This document shows positions 13,301-23,817 of a stretch of DNA of 64,000 nucleotides, one piece after another. The stretch covers positions 248,001 to 312,000 of the forward strand of contig VZSE01006029.1 of the NCBI GenBank assembly GCA_013398275.1, written 5' to 3'. Source of the stretch: Promerops cafer (lineage: Eukaryota > Chordata > Aves > Passeriformes > Nectariniidae). How positions within the stretch are numbered: position 1 is the stretch's first letter; every line of letters starts with the position of its first letter. The translations under genes and the position numbers were made by a program. The notes under the pieces were generated by a model. The model had not been told where the DNA came from, ran no database searches, and worked only from the letters and a program-made list of their open reading frames with translations.

Positions 13301-16300
13301 ATAAGATGAGATCTTTAGAAATTGTCTGCATAATTAACTCCTGGTTTGACAAAAGTGAACATGTTAACAATTATCGCAAAAGATGTAAAAGAACAATAAT
13401 TAATATGGAAAATAAAATCTAGAAATAGAAAAGAAATACATTTTCTGTAGAGAGGATTGAAAGGCGTTAGCATTGCAGTGACATAGCCTGTACATTTTAC
13501 CTAAGGCTGATCTGCAGTAATTGCAAAATCTCAGGCCAGACTGCAGCCAGATTAATCCTCTCTCTCCTCTGAATCACTGAAGTGTCACTAGAGATTTATA
13601 TCCTAAAATGATGCCTTGGGACAGTCCCACCATAGAGCTGGTGTCAAGTTACCTGATAGCCCAGCAAGAAAGGACTGTCAATAATCAGATCCCTGGAAGA
13701 GAAGTAGTAGCCTTGAATTGATCAGGCACAAAAGAGCTTCAGTAACAGCCATTCAAACATTAGAAAGCCTGAGGAAAATGAACAGAAAAAAACCCAATGA
13801 CAAAAAAACAACAGCAGCAAGTAAGGTTTGTACAAAGCCAAATGGAAAATTACTAGATTCAGCAGCTGTTTTACGTGGATGTTAGATTTTATATTAAATT
13901 TCAAAAGCTGTACTATCATGCATGTCCTGATAACAGTATAACAAAAAAAATTATGAAAAAAATCCAAATGTAAATAAAATAATATTTTTTTAATGACAAT
14001 CCATAGGGGAAGAAAGACTGATATACACTGCTTAGTTTCATTCTTCCTGACATTTCAGTTCCCACTCTCTAGTATTGAATTATCCGAACAAAATGCAAGA
14101 AGTCAGCTACTTTAAAATGCTAAAGTAGAATATTCTATCTAAATTTTGTGCAGGAAAACAGGTCACAGAATGCAGTCCCAGACTACTAAATCTGCTTAAT
14201 GCAGACACATTCCTTTTCCACTTTGAATCAATACCATGATTTTCAGGAGCTATGCAATGTTCTGCTGCTAAATAAATGTCCTTGTATCAGTAATGCTGAG
14301 ATCCTATTGTTTCAAGAAAGTCATGAAAGATATAAAAGATACAACTTCGCAGGACCAGGGCCAAACTGTCTATATGGATAAAAAACATTAAATCACTTTA
14401 TATAAATAACGAAGAGAAAATCATAAAACAAAAAATCCTGAAAGAAAGCAAGAATTTAATTCCTGCAGTTTTATTATATATATTCCTCTCTTCCCAGAAA
14501 AATGCAAATGACAGTGCCTTTTTAACTTGACAGCTTCCCTTAAAATACTTTTTTTTTGTTTAGATTCTAAGGATGAAGGAGAGAAAGGATTGTTTTATGC
14601 TTCATTTTGATGTTTTTATTATTTCTCACTTGATAATTCATTTTTCAATAATGAGTTTGTAGCACTGGGATTGAAATCCAACTCATCACAGGGGCATTAT
14701 TTTTCATTTTTCAGAATTCCATATGTGTTTAAAACCCAATCTTTTAAAATACATGTTATTACCACACAGTAATAAAAAATTCTCCTGTTTATCACCGAGC
14801 CTGTATTCATAGGCTCATTTACAACATTCATAGTCACACAGGGATGCAAAATCCACCATAATTAGCAGTTACATGGCCAAGAAATTATAACCATGGCTTC
14901 AGAATTGGGATTGACTGAAGTCAGCAGAGCAACACCTGAGCAGGAAATAGAAGAGGCTGCAGGGCAAGGAAGTGGTAAATGCTGGGAGCTCTCCTGCAGC
15001 CCTGAGATGCTCACTGGTGTGAGGTATGGATGTCCAGCCCAGAGCTCCTGCAGGCCTTGCACTGGGGAGAAGAGGCTCTCCAATGGGAACATGCCTTGAG
15101 AAAACACCCCTGGATGTGTGAGCAGAACCCAAGGCCCCAGGCTGATAACTCAGACTGTTTCTTGCCTGTTCCCATGTGGAGACCACATTCACCTGCTGTT
15201 TTTCATCATTTTGGCACCCGTGGCTCTCCAGCAGCCTGCTGTCAATAAAAAGAGTGGAGTGAAATACAAGCTAGAGCAGTTAATAGTTTGAAAAGAGCCT
15301 CCAATGATCCATGGAGAATCTTGTACGTGGGCCTTTTAACCATATGCCACATCACCTTCGTGACATGCAGGTATGGCAATCCTGATTTCAGTAATAAATG
15401 GATTATTGGGAAAAATCCAAACAATTCTGCGTATGCTTCTCCTTGAGGTAACCGAATTCCCAACTTCAGAATACAGCAATGAGGATGCTCTTGAAGAAGT
15501 AGGTTATGATGCTTCAACTGCATGAACACAGCACATGCAACGCAGTGGTTCATGCAGCCATTATTCTTAAAAGGATGTAAAGAATCCAACCACTTAGAGA
15601 AATTAAGTGACATAGCCTGGCTCGTTTTCAAGCACTAAATATAAGGAGCCTACAGTCTTGTGTTTTGTATCTGTCCTGTTAAATAATGGACAAGGTCAGC
15701 TACGTTGGACTAGGTTCAGTGAAGAAATTAACATTTGCCTTTATGGTGCCAGTAGAAAGAAAAATACAGAAAAATCACCTCCAGTTCTAGCATCTTGTTA
15801 TGACCACAAAAAGAACAGGAAGACAATAAACATATTCTAAGTGTTTCTACGGCATGCAGACCTTATTTCTGACTTCATCAAGCCTTTAATATGCAGTGGT
15901 CAGTCTGTTGATAAAATTGCCTACCTGGTGAGCACCACTATTCTATGAACAGCTTAGTAATACTATGCAAATTCAGTCTTTGCCAATTATTTCTCAGCCA
16001 CTGATTGAGAATGTATATCTTTTACCATGTGGCCCATGTGAGGTAACTTATCCTCAGTGAAAGAGGCACTAAATAATTCACAGACAGGTATTAACCACAC
16101 AGGAGCTGACCTACAAGGAGACCATGCACTATCGGACCTCACAGCAACTTGCTTTCTGACCATGATTTAAAAACTGAGTATCAGAGAAAAAGTACATCTC
16201 TGCAGCATTTTCTGGCCCCATTATTAAATGAAGAAAAGGCAATAACCATACAGGATGTGTATTCCTCTTCCTATTTTCTCCAAATTGCTTACCATAGAAA

Positions 16301-16682
16301 TTAAGCACAAGACCTGTGCCACAGTAGCAGATAAATATGAAGGCAAGAAATGCATAGTTTAAATACATATAAATACATTCTACCAGTACTGAGAAACAAA
16401 CAATAGTTTGATTTCTGAACAATGCCTACAGGGATGCTTCTAGTCACCACCTCAGTACTGCTGCAGCACACTTGGCATTTTGCAAAATCAGAAACAAAAA
16501 AAATTATTCTTATCCCAGTTTTCCTTTCCAGCCTCTGAGGGGATCAAATGCTGATGAGGACAGGAGAGAGCAAATGCACAAGCCAAATGTTTACTAAATA
16601 ATTCCAAAAATGAAAGCAGAGATTATTTAACATCAACAGCCCAAAATTTTTGTCTGCTGGAAAAAAACCCTATCTAGAGAGG
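4331..16682. other. Long noncoding stretch, no gene recognised
   Basis: About 12 kb with no recognisable gene. Small features seen: an odd-centred dyad at 6125-6141, a GTT-rich stretch at 7151-7167 followed by a T run at 7174-7188, and (AC)6 at 7804-7815. Also present are sub-segments that look less drifted and rich in homeodomain-like TAAT or ATTA sites (10905-11060, 11800-11970), and a 129-codon minus-strand frame at 15242-15631 that I cannot assign. Other frames of 60-100 codons are of the number expected by chance. It could be intron of a large gene or intergenic DNA, and the sequence alone does not decide. Confidence 0.5.
6125..6141. repeat. Perfect 8-bp dyad with one-base centre
   Basis: CAAACACG and CGTGTTTG flank a single A. 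The spacing is too small for a stable hairpin loop, so if it matters it would be as a symmetric protein-binding site. It contains CACG and CGTG half-sites of the bHLH type. A dyad of this size is expected occasionally by chance in 64 kb. Confidence 0.5.
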
Positions 16683-16814
16683 TGTCATGGTTTCACTCCA
16701 GCTAGAAATCAAGCCCCACAAAGCCACTTACTCACTCACTCCCTCCCACAACCAGCAGGATCAGACAATTTGAAGTGTAAAAGCTGGAAAACTCATGGGC
16801 TGAGATAAAGACAG

Positions 16815-16820
16815 TTTAAT
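16815..16820 (-). terminator. Polyadenylation signal ATTAAA of the solo LTR
   Basis: ATTAAA on the minus strand, about 180 bases downstream of the TATA box and about 130 bases before the LTR end. The position fits the R region of an LTR. Confidence 0.55.
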
Positions 16821-16997
16821 AGGGAAAGCCAAAACTGCACATACAAGTAAATCAAAACAAGAGATTAATTCCCATGGGCAGGCAGGTGTTCAGCCATCCC
16901 CAGGACCGCAAGGCTCCGTAACATTTAACAGTGACTTGGAAAGACGAATATCATCGCTCCAAATGTCCCTCCTTCCTCCTCCTCCCCCTCTGCCCCC

Positions 16998-17004
16998 CTT
17001 TATA
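16998..17004 (-). promoter_or_regulatory. TATA box of the solo LTR
   Basis: On the minus strand the bases read TATAAAG. They sit roughly in the middle of the LTR, ahead of the ATTAAA signal, as expected for the U3 promoter. Whether it still drives transcription cannot be judged from sequence. Confidence 0.6.
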
Positions 17005-17368
17005 CACTGATCATCGTGCCATGTGGTCTGGAATGTCCCTTTGGTCAGTTGGGGTCACCTGTCCCAGCTGTGTCTACTCCCAGCCTCCCAGGCATCCCCA
17101 GCCTCTTCACCAGCACGGCAGCAGAAAAATCAGAAAAGGCCTTGGCCCTGCTCAGCAATAACAAAAACGTCTCTAGATTATCAGCCCTGTGTTCAGCACA
17201 AATCCAAAACACAGCCCCATACCAGCCACTGTGAAGACAATTAATTCTACGCAGGCTGAACCCAGCACAACAAGAATGGATTGGAGGCAGGATACTGACT
17301 TTTAGTACGATCATCCCTAAAAATAGCAATTGGCACTATCTTTCCCTGTTCTGAAGGGAAGATACTTA

Positions 17369-17388
17369 TATCTCACCCAGGTGAGATA
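17369..17388. repeat. Perfect 9-bp inverted repeat, 2-base centre
   Basis: TATCTCACC and GGTGAGATA are exact reverse complements separated by CA. It lies 100 bases outside the LTR. The inner part holds CAGGTGA, an E-box-like motif (CAGGTG) of the type bound by ZEB or SNAI factors, on either strand. Confidence 0.6.
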
Positions 17389-17666
17389 GCTATTCTTACA
17401 GGCATCTAAAACCCCAAATTAGGAACCCTCTGTCAGAAAAGCAGCAATGTAGAAGAGAAGGGAGAGCCTGGGCTGTGATATGACATGCAGCATGTAGATT
17501 ATCTTTAATTATCTTTCTACAAATTAGTACCTCTGTCTCTCATAACTCCTCAACATAACCATATTCACTGGACTCTAATTTAAGGTGTGTGGCTGCTGTT
17601 CTGTGTGACATTTCTTCCAGATAAGAAAAAAGGGCTGTAGAAAGCAGTTGTATCAGACTGTGGGGG

Positions 17667-17704
<38 letters not shown>
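17667..17704 (+). repeat. Uninterrupted run of 38 A
   Basis: The run follows TGTGGGGG and ends at GAGTC. It is the longest homopolymer in the window. It could be a simple mononucleotide repeat or the tail of a retroposed RNA. No recognisable parent gene, AATAAA signal or flanking target duplication was seen upstream, so a processed pseudogene is not supported. Confidence 0.9.
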
Positions 17705-17707
<3 letters not shown>

Positions 17708-18714
17708 TCTTTCTTATACTATTTCCTGGGAGTAGTGGTATTATTAATAAGAATAATAATGGTAATCATTATAGAAGACATGTGTACCTTTATTTATTTC
17801 ACCTGAAGTCTACTATGGTTTTCTGAAACCTGTCAACATAACATTCAAAGAGCCCTTTCAATTACTGAATTATTTTCTATTAAATTAGAAGCAATGTACT
17901 TTTCAAAGAAATCATCTATTATTTATATATAAAAGGCAAAGAAACATCTAACCCACAATGTCTCTACAAATCTTACAGCTGAACTGTTAGGCTGCAAACA
18001 CAGCCATATTAATGGGCTTATTCTACAACAAAGCACTTAAAGATAGCATAGCAACAACAATGATAGATGCTAAACTGTTTTAATAAAAACACAAATCCAA
18101 ACCATTCATGAAAAAATGTTAGACATATAAGGGAAATTCCCTTTCTTGTAAGCATCACCAAAATGTCTGGTGTGGGTCTCAAGTATGGTTCATTGCCTCC
18201 CTACCCCAGATTCCTACTGTTGAGACAAGAAGCTCTGATATTTATTAACTCCAGCTATAATATACTACATATATAATAGGCAACAATCAATATTTTCCTC
18301 ACAGTGAGGGGAGAGGAACTTTGCTCCTATTTTATAGGAAGGAAAAAAGACTGGAAAGCTATAAATCTTACCAGCACCTAGGACCCAGTGTGAAAGGTTT
18401 TTTGTCACTGCTATTAGCCTAAGTTTGGGCCCATTCTAATATATACTGCTCAATTAAAACCCAAGGCTAAGAGCATTTATTGAAACTGTTAATTTTCATT
18501 AACAAGAAGAAACTGAGCCAACTCCTTGGAGTCTGACCAAATAAGATGACTCTAAGATGGTTCCTGGAAAAGGCGTGGATATAGCAGCACATTGTGAGAG
18601 GGAAAGCCTGCCCCAAAAACTCTCATTTGTCTCTCTTCTTCTTTTAAGCAGCAAATATAAAAACTTAAAAAGGAAAGCCTGGAAGAGGCCTCCAGACTTC
18701 GTCTGGTTCATCCC

Positions 18715-20400
18715 TTAGCCTGATACTCCTGTACTACTTCAGCCAGATGGCTTTCCAATATCTTACAGGCTTTTTACAAGTTCTTACAGATTTTCAAGAA
18801 AGCTGTTGCCCAGGCTTTGCTACTCTTACTAGTTTTCCTTGAGTCCTAATTGAACCATCCCTTGCAGTAATTTAAAGTCATTACGTTTTGCTTTACCCAT
18901 ACAGGAGAAGCCAATTGGAACTCTAACCTTGCTCAAGCAGCTTTACTGCTACTACTAGTAGTATTATTATTGTTATTGTTGTCACAGTGACCAAAACTAA
19001 CAACAGACTGTTCATCTTGCAAGACCACATCTAGCAGATGAGATTTATACATCCCAGTACATTTGCATTTTTTTGCAATGGCAGCTTGACTCATGCAATT
19101 TGCATCCACTATAACCTGTGGACCCTTTTCTATAGATGAGCTTGTTCTTCCCCTTGTATTTATGCAGCTGATTATACATGCCTAAAAGTAGAATTTGTAG
19201 AATTGAATTGTATCTTACTTTTTCCCTTAGCTCATTTCTAATTCTAATTCTCTCCTCCACCTTCCTGTCATCTACAGATTTAATAAACAAACTTTTCATT
19301 CCATTAGCCATATAATGAATTAGAACATTCAGCAAGTTAAAACTCAAGACAGGAACAAAACAAGCCCCCAAAGCAATGCAAAACACAATGTTCTGTCTTG
19401 AAAACAAACTACTGTCAGCACAATTTTTCAGTGTTTACACCTGCAATATAGTAGTTTTGTCCAGAATGTGAATCTGCAGCTTAATTTTAAACATCATGCA
19501 AGTCAACATCAGAAGCTTGAATCCTGAAAGTTAGAATATCTAAGGTTCTCTCTCTCCCCCCCAGAATATCTGTCACTTTAATAGAAAGATATTAGACTGA
19601 TTTGATGCACATTGTTTCCAACAACTCTTCATGATGATTCCATTGCACTTCATTAATATCTTGCAAATAGCTATATTATAATTTCTGTTTGTTTGCTTGC
19701 TTGTTTATCTTACCAGGAATTGAAATTACATTAGTTTCTATTCCACAGGCTCCTTCTTTATGCCTTTTGAAAACAGAAATCTTATTTGTCCTTTTCCAGA
19801 CTTCTAAAACCCCAAGTACTATTCATGAGATTTCAAAGGTAACCTTTCACTTTTCACTTGCTTTATCTTGCTTTCTAAGGAGCTTTGGATAAAGGTTAGA
19901 TACTTTTGAATTGAATGAAACAGTCTTCTGAATACTCTCTAACTTGTGCTTTCCTTAAGTCTGCAAAATACTTGTGGTTTATCACTCTTTTTTGTTACCT
20001 GTATTAATAATCTGAGCAATGCCTTTTTTTTGGTGAGAACTAAAACAAGAAACTCCAGAATTTCAGACTTTATCACATTTGATAGCTTTCTCACTGTTTT
20101 GAATAGTGACAATTTTTTCCTTGACTGTCTCCTGTTATCCTTTACAGTCTATGTAATATGCATCTTGATTTATTGATCTTGTCCTTTTCACTTTTTTCTT
20201 GCAGGCAAATTTTATTGTTTTATAGTTATGTTTAGCAACTTGATCTGTTTTCTGAATCTGCACAAGTCCTTTTTCTGCTCAAGGTCATCGAAGTATTCAG
20301 GAGTTGGCCATACTTGCTTTTTACTCTCTAGCCTCCTTCTACTTTCAGTTGTAGCCTCAGAGTAACTTCTTTAAAGGTCTGCTGTCTCTCTTGAGAAACA
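18715..20400 (-). mobile_element. Highly decayed CR1-like LINE, minus strand
   Basis: Read on the minus strand, several blocks match, in the right order, the ORF2 region of old CR1 elements known from turtles and crocodilians. At 19255-19320 lies the counterpart of the segment after the YADD motif, with the pattern of a protein segment ending in a possible AT-rich frame. At 19050-19100 is the block around a T-rich stretch next to GCAATGGCAGC and TTGACTCATGCAATTTGC. At 19765-19830 is the block containing CTTTTCCAGACTTCT. The 120-codon minus frame at 19045-19407 is a chance remnant, not an intact gene. Sequence identity is low and the edges are estimates; 19500-19690 and everything past 19900 are weakly supported. 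The insertion must predate the well-preserved CR1 copies in this window by a long way. A tandem of TTATTA-type bases and the 14-bp palindrome at 18950-18963 lie inside it. Confidence 0.5.
18950..18963. repeat. 14-bp perfect palindrome next to ATT/GTT microsatellite
   Basis: TACTACTAGTAGTA is self-complementary and runs directly into a degenerate ATT/GTT repeat to about 18982. It probably arose by slippage in the old CR1-like sequence. Confidence 0.6.
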
Positions 20401-20601
20401 TTTTCCTGAGACTTGTTTTCTATGAAGTCTTATCAGTCAGTTTTCTGAGTTGAAAACTGTTCTCCTTGCCTTACCTCTGGAAGTTGCTTCAGGATGTTTG
20501 TACAGGAGTGCATCATAAATCACTAAGAAACATAGACTTGAAATTTTGTCTTTGTTATAATGTGTTGTCAGTGATAAATAGGGCACTTTTTTTTCTTTTT
20601 T

Positions 20602-20690
20602 ATGTTTTCTGATTTTGGGTTTGGTGGGGGATTTGGTGGGTCTTGGTTTGTTGGTTTTTTGGGTTTTTTCTTTTTTGTATTCTACTTTTT
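20602..20690 (+). repeat. G/T-rich low-complexity tract
   Basis: The plus strand is almost purely G and T, with G runs at 20616-20618, 20626-20630, 20638-20640 and 20661-20663. The first three have loops of seven bases; the fourth is about 20 bases away, so a G-quadruplex is possible but not canonical. Plus- and minus-strand frames across it are compositional artefacts. Comparable tracts occur at 33079-33134 and 59127-59195, and as the C/A complement at 41069-41160 and 60174-60226. Confidence 0.75.
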
Positions 20691-21266
20691 ATGCTACATA
20701 AAAAAAAAAACAAACAGAAATGGATATAAGCAGAGAAACAGCAGGACAGGGGATCATTTTTGTGGGCAGAAACAAGCACCCTCACTCCCTCTCTTTATTT
20801 GCCCGCCTTCACAGTTATTATATATTTTAGAAGGTCAAGGAACAGATACTAAGAGGCATAAAAGCAAACTTTAAACACATCAAGGCAACGATATCACATT
20901 AGCAGTCGCAGCTAGAAATGGACTCATGCAATCAAACATATCCCCTGAGACAGCTCTGCAACACAGGCAGCTCCCAGGTAGTCTGCAGCAGTCCCTTTCA
21001 CAGAGCCATCCATACAGCGACATGGCAGAGCCAGCAACCACCCCCAGCCAGCACAGGCACACAGAAATCCACCCCAGGAATTCTGCAGCGTTTCAAGGTC
21101 AGTCTCCGTGGCAAGGGCAGGAGATTTCCGCAGCAAACATTCGTCAGTCCTGCGGCTGCAGTAACGCGGTGCCATCTGCAGCCCCACGCCCCCGAATCCC
21201 GTGTCAGCTGCTGCCGAGCTGGAGCGGCCAGGGCTCTTCGCAATTCCGCGGTCACACACGCGCTGC

Positions 21267-21278
21267 CCAATTTATTTA
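21267..21278 (+). promoter_or_regulatory. CCAAT box and TATA-like element in the CpG island
   Basis: CCAAT (21267-21271) runs into TTTATTTA (21271-21278). If the second acts as a weak TATA element, transcription would start near 21300-21310 on the plus strand, 60-70 bases ahead of the splice donor at 21372. CCAAT boxes normally sit farther upstream than this, so the two motifs may not act together. Confidence 0.25.
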
Positions 21279-21299
21279 ACTCTTTCCCTGCGCTTTGCT

Positions 21300-21371
21300 A
21301 TTGAAACAGTGACAGAACAGCCTCAGTGCGCGGAGCTCGATCTGAAATGTGAAGAGAGCTGAGCAGCAGAG
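21300..21371 (+). other. Candidate noncoding first exon in the CpG island
   Basis: The segment ends in CAGCAGAG followed by GTGAGC, a close match to the vertebrate 5' splice site (exon ends at 21371). It lies inside the CpG island and just downstream of the CCAAT/TATA-like motifs. The one ATG near its end is followed at once by a stop codon, so it would be a 5' UTR exon. The matching acceptor would lie further downstream on the plus strand, possibly outside this window, in which case part of the window is intron 1. The start position is a guess from the TATA-like element. The gene it belongs to is unknown. Confidence 0.25.
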
Positions 21372-21560
21372 GTGAGCCCTCAGCAGAGCGGGCAGGGCTG
21401 CGCTCTGGCAGGCTGGATTGCGGAGCGGGAGGGAGCTGTGCCAAGTGCTCGGCGCACAGAGCAATTCCGACTGACGTGGGAGAGGCTGCTGGGTCCCAGG
21501 GCCTGCTGAAGCCAGCCGCTGACACCAGCTCCTGAGCACCCAGACAAGCCCTTGCTGCCA

Positions 21561-23817
21561 GGCTCGGGCTCCAGTGGCGCACCACAACTGAGGGAGAGAA
21601 AAGAATACCAGCACAGCCAGGTTGTCGACTCTTTTCCCAGTTTCTGGCATTTCAAAGTCATTTTGTTCTGCTCAAATCTCCTCACTTGGGTCTCTAAGCC
21701 CTCAAGCAGGCACAGGCTATCTCACCTTTATTTCTAGTGTGATGTGCCATCCTGGAGCCTGGAGCTGGGAAGTTTGCCCGCTTCTTTGCAGACTCTGCAG
21801 AGCACAAGAAGCAGCACGTAGGTTTTGCATAGCTTTAACCCAGAGCATATCCACTCCAGGCTCACAAAGGTGGCAGCTATATCACATACTGGTTGTGTGA
21901 AAATTAGAAGTGGAGGTACAAGGCATTCAAAACCATAGCCAAGCTCAAGTTTCCTTAAGATTTGGATGGATACAGAGAGGGATATAGAAGAGGGGTGGGA
22001 AGTTTGTCACACGGACAGTAATGAGGCACAGAGAAATGGCTCACATCTGGCTTGAACCAGCAAAAGACCCAAACTTTCCCATCCTCAGTGTATTATCCAG
22101 AGAGTCTGTCCAGGTAGCTGGGAGAAGTTCACTGCATCATTCACTGTTCACTGCAATTTCAATGCTTTTGCACTTGCATCAGCCTGGCAACATTCAAAAA
22201 TCTCTGAACTGACCTCGACACGAGCCTGGAAGTGCAGAAGGATAAGCAAGGGGGCGTAGGAAGCCTTGCTGCTTCACAGTAAGTTCTGCCTTCAAAGCAT
22301 TGCCTTAGAATTGGCTGGGGCTTTAAATGTGGGAAGATATTTCTAGTTTCACTGCACAGCCAGTGCATTCCAGCTCAGCCACTAAATACATGAATTTTAA
22401 CAGCAGTATTCCACTCTCCAGCACAAGCACCTTTGCCTTACAAACCACTTGGTTTGTAACTGCTATAGAGAAAGAAAACAAGGAAAGTTTTCTTTTAATA
22501 AAAAGTCTTAAATATCACAAACTGGATGCCATTCAGGACAAAACTTTCAAAAAAATTCAGCTCTGTTATAAGACAAGACCTGACCTAAATGAACACATTT
22601 TCATATATCCAAGATTTTCTTCAATTACTGAATATTGTTCTTTTTTTTCCTTTGAAACGTGATGACAGTTCCTGAAATAGCATTTACTGGTAGTAAATTC
22701 TCCTAAATTATCATACTAGCTATTGCAACTGATCAATTTAATTTTGACTGATATGTTAAAGTGATTATAGAAGGACTAGGCTCCTGAATATAATTGAATT
22801 TCAATAGAACTGTGGCACTTAGTTCCTTTCAATATGTAGAAGATTCCAGACTTTAAGACTAATTATTAAAGCTGCTTAAAAAAAATGCTACAAAAATTTT
22901 CCAAACTACCCTGCTTTTCACTTCAGAAAGTGCTCTGAAATTTACATCATTTTCCACCGCAAAAAATGATGACATTCAAAAAAGAAAATCACGAGAAACC
23001 AGGGAAAGCTTTTATTGAATATGATTCATGAAATATTTGTTTAGCAGAACACATACAGGCCACCAATTTTCACATTTTTTATTAAAAATTCTCACCCACT
23101 AATGAAAAATTAACAGATACGTGATCTAAATGAATTTAAAGGTAAGATTAAATATTTAATAATTATCATAACATACCGTTAGAGGGTTGTAGATGTTTCA
23201 GAGCTTTCTTCTTCTATCACATGAGCTGGGGTAGATTAATGTGAGGTTTTTGGCACTTAAGAAAATTGAAAATAATTAATCTGTAATGGCATTGATGGAA
23301 AAAGTGTTCAAAATGTCAATAAAAGTGCTGCTTTAACAGTACTTCAAATAGTCTACTTACGCAACTTAAGAGACACATTATCTGCCAGACTACACACTTT
23401 TCCATTAAAATCTATGAAAATCTGCAGGTGTTTAATTACCTACTCTCCCATTGTTCCTTGGCTGCAGCAGGAGTAGTTTGAACACTGTGTAAAAATTAAT
23501 GTAGAATTTAACATAACAGTTATGCAGATTGAAACTTTCCCTAGTTTCTATTTTGTATGAAGAGTCTCAGACAAATAAACCATAGGTTGCCTTTCACTAG
23601 AAAGAGTTGTTTAAATATTTTCACTAATTTCAAAACGTTTTGGACTTAAAGAAATAGTTAAGTATCACTATTACAATTATCAACATAAGACCATAAAATA
23701 CCTGGGGAACTGCTAGAAGGAAAATTACATCTCAGGAGAACAGTTTAAACACACGCTCCTTTTTCCCAAAGCAGGAGGCCGATCGATAAATTCTTGTTCA
23801 GGAGTTCACTTGAGCTT
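21561..23817. other. Noncoding stretch, no gene recognised
   Basis: Composition falls back to AT-rich after 22.3 kb. Frames at 22327-22662 (plus, 111 codons) and around 21.6-21.9 kb resemble no known protein and lack a flanking acceptor-donor pair that I could identify. No repeat family was recognised. Confidence 0.5.

Larger units (their letters stand above)
16683..17269 (-). mobile_element. Solo endogenous retrovirus LTR (avian type), minus strand
   Basis: Read on the minus strand, the 587-bp element begins TGTGCTGGG and ends ACCATGACA, giving the TG...CA termini of an LTR. A TATA box (TATAAAG, 16998-17004) and about 180 bases downstream an ATTAAA polyadenylation signal (16815-16820) are in the right order for U3-R-U5. 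From memory this matches a LTR family abundant in songbird genomes; I am not sure of its exact family name or ERV class. No primer-binding site follows the downstream edge and no gag, pol or env reading frame lies on either side, so it is a solo LTR left by recombination between two LTRs. The five bases outside each edge (agagg and acaag) do not match, so the target duplication has decayed or the edges are off by a few bases. Plus-strand and minus-strand frames within it are non-coding shadows. Confidence 0.85.
17270..18714. other. Noncoding stretch between repeats
   Basis: No gene recognised. It holds a perfect 9-bp inverted repeat at 17369-17388 and an uninterrupted run of 38 A at 17667-17704. 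A minus-strand frame at 18499-18711 has no family resemblance and overlaps the edge of the decayed CR1-like element. Confidence 0.5.
21060..21560. promoter_or_regulatory. CpG island
   Basis: By hand count there are about 30 CpG in these 500 bases, concentrated at 21120-21500, with GC close to 58%. The surrounding DNA has roughly one CpG per 100-200 bases. The observed/expected ratio is therefore close to 0.8, above the usual island threshold. Many overlapping open frames on both strands here (up to 128 codons) are the expected by-product of high GC with few stop codons, not evidence of coding. In vertebrates such islands usually mark promoters. It is the only one in the window. Confidence 0.7.

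Noticed and set aside
18582..18601. TAGCAGCACATTGTGAGAGG resembles the start of a miR-15/16 family microRNA
   Set aside because: Only the seed matches, and neither flank contains a complementary arm for a hairpin.
19045..19407. Minus-strand 120-codon frame as a host gene
   Set aside because: It lies within the decayed CR1-like element and keeps no catalytic motif.
20918..21685. Many overlapping 60-128 codon frames on both strands
   Set aside because: They coincide with the CpG island; high GC lowers stop frequency. No family motif and no consistent splice structure.
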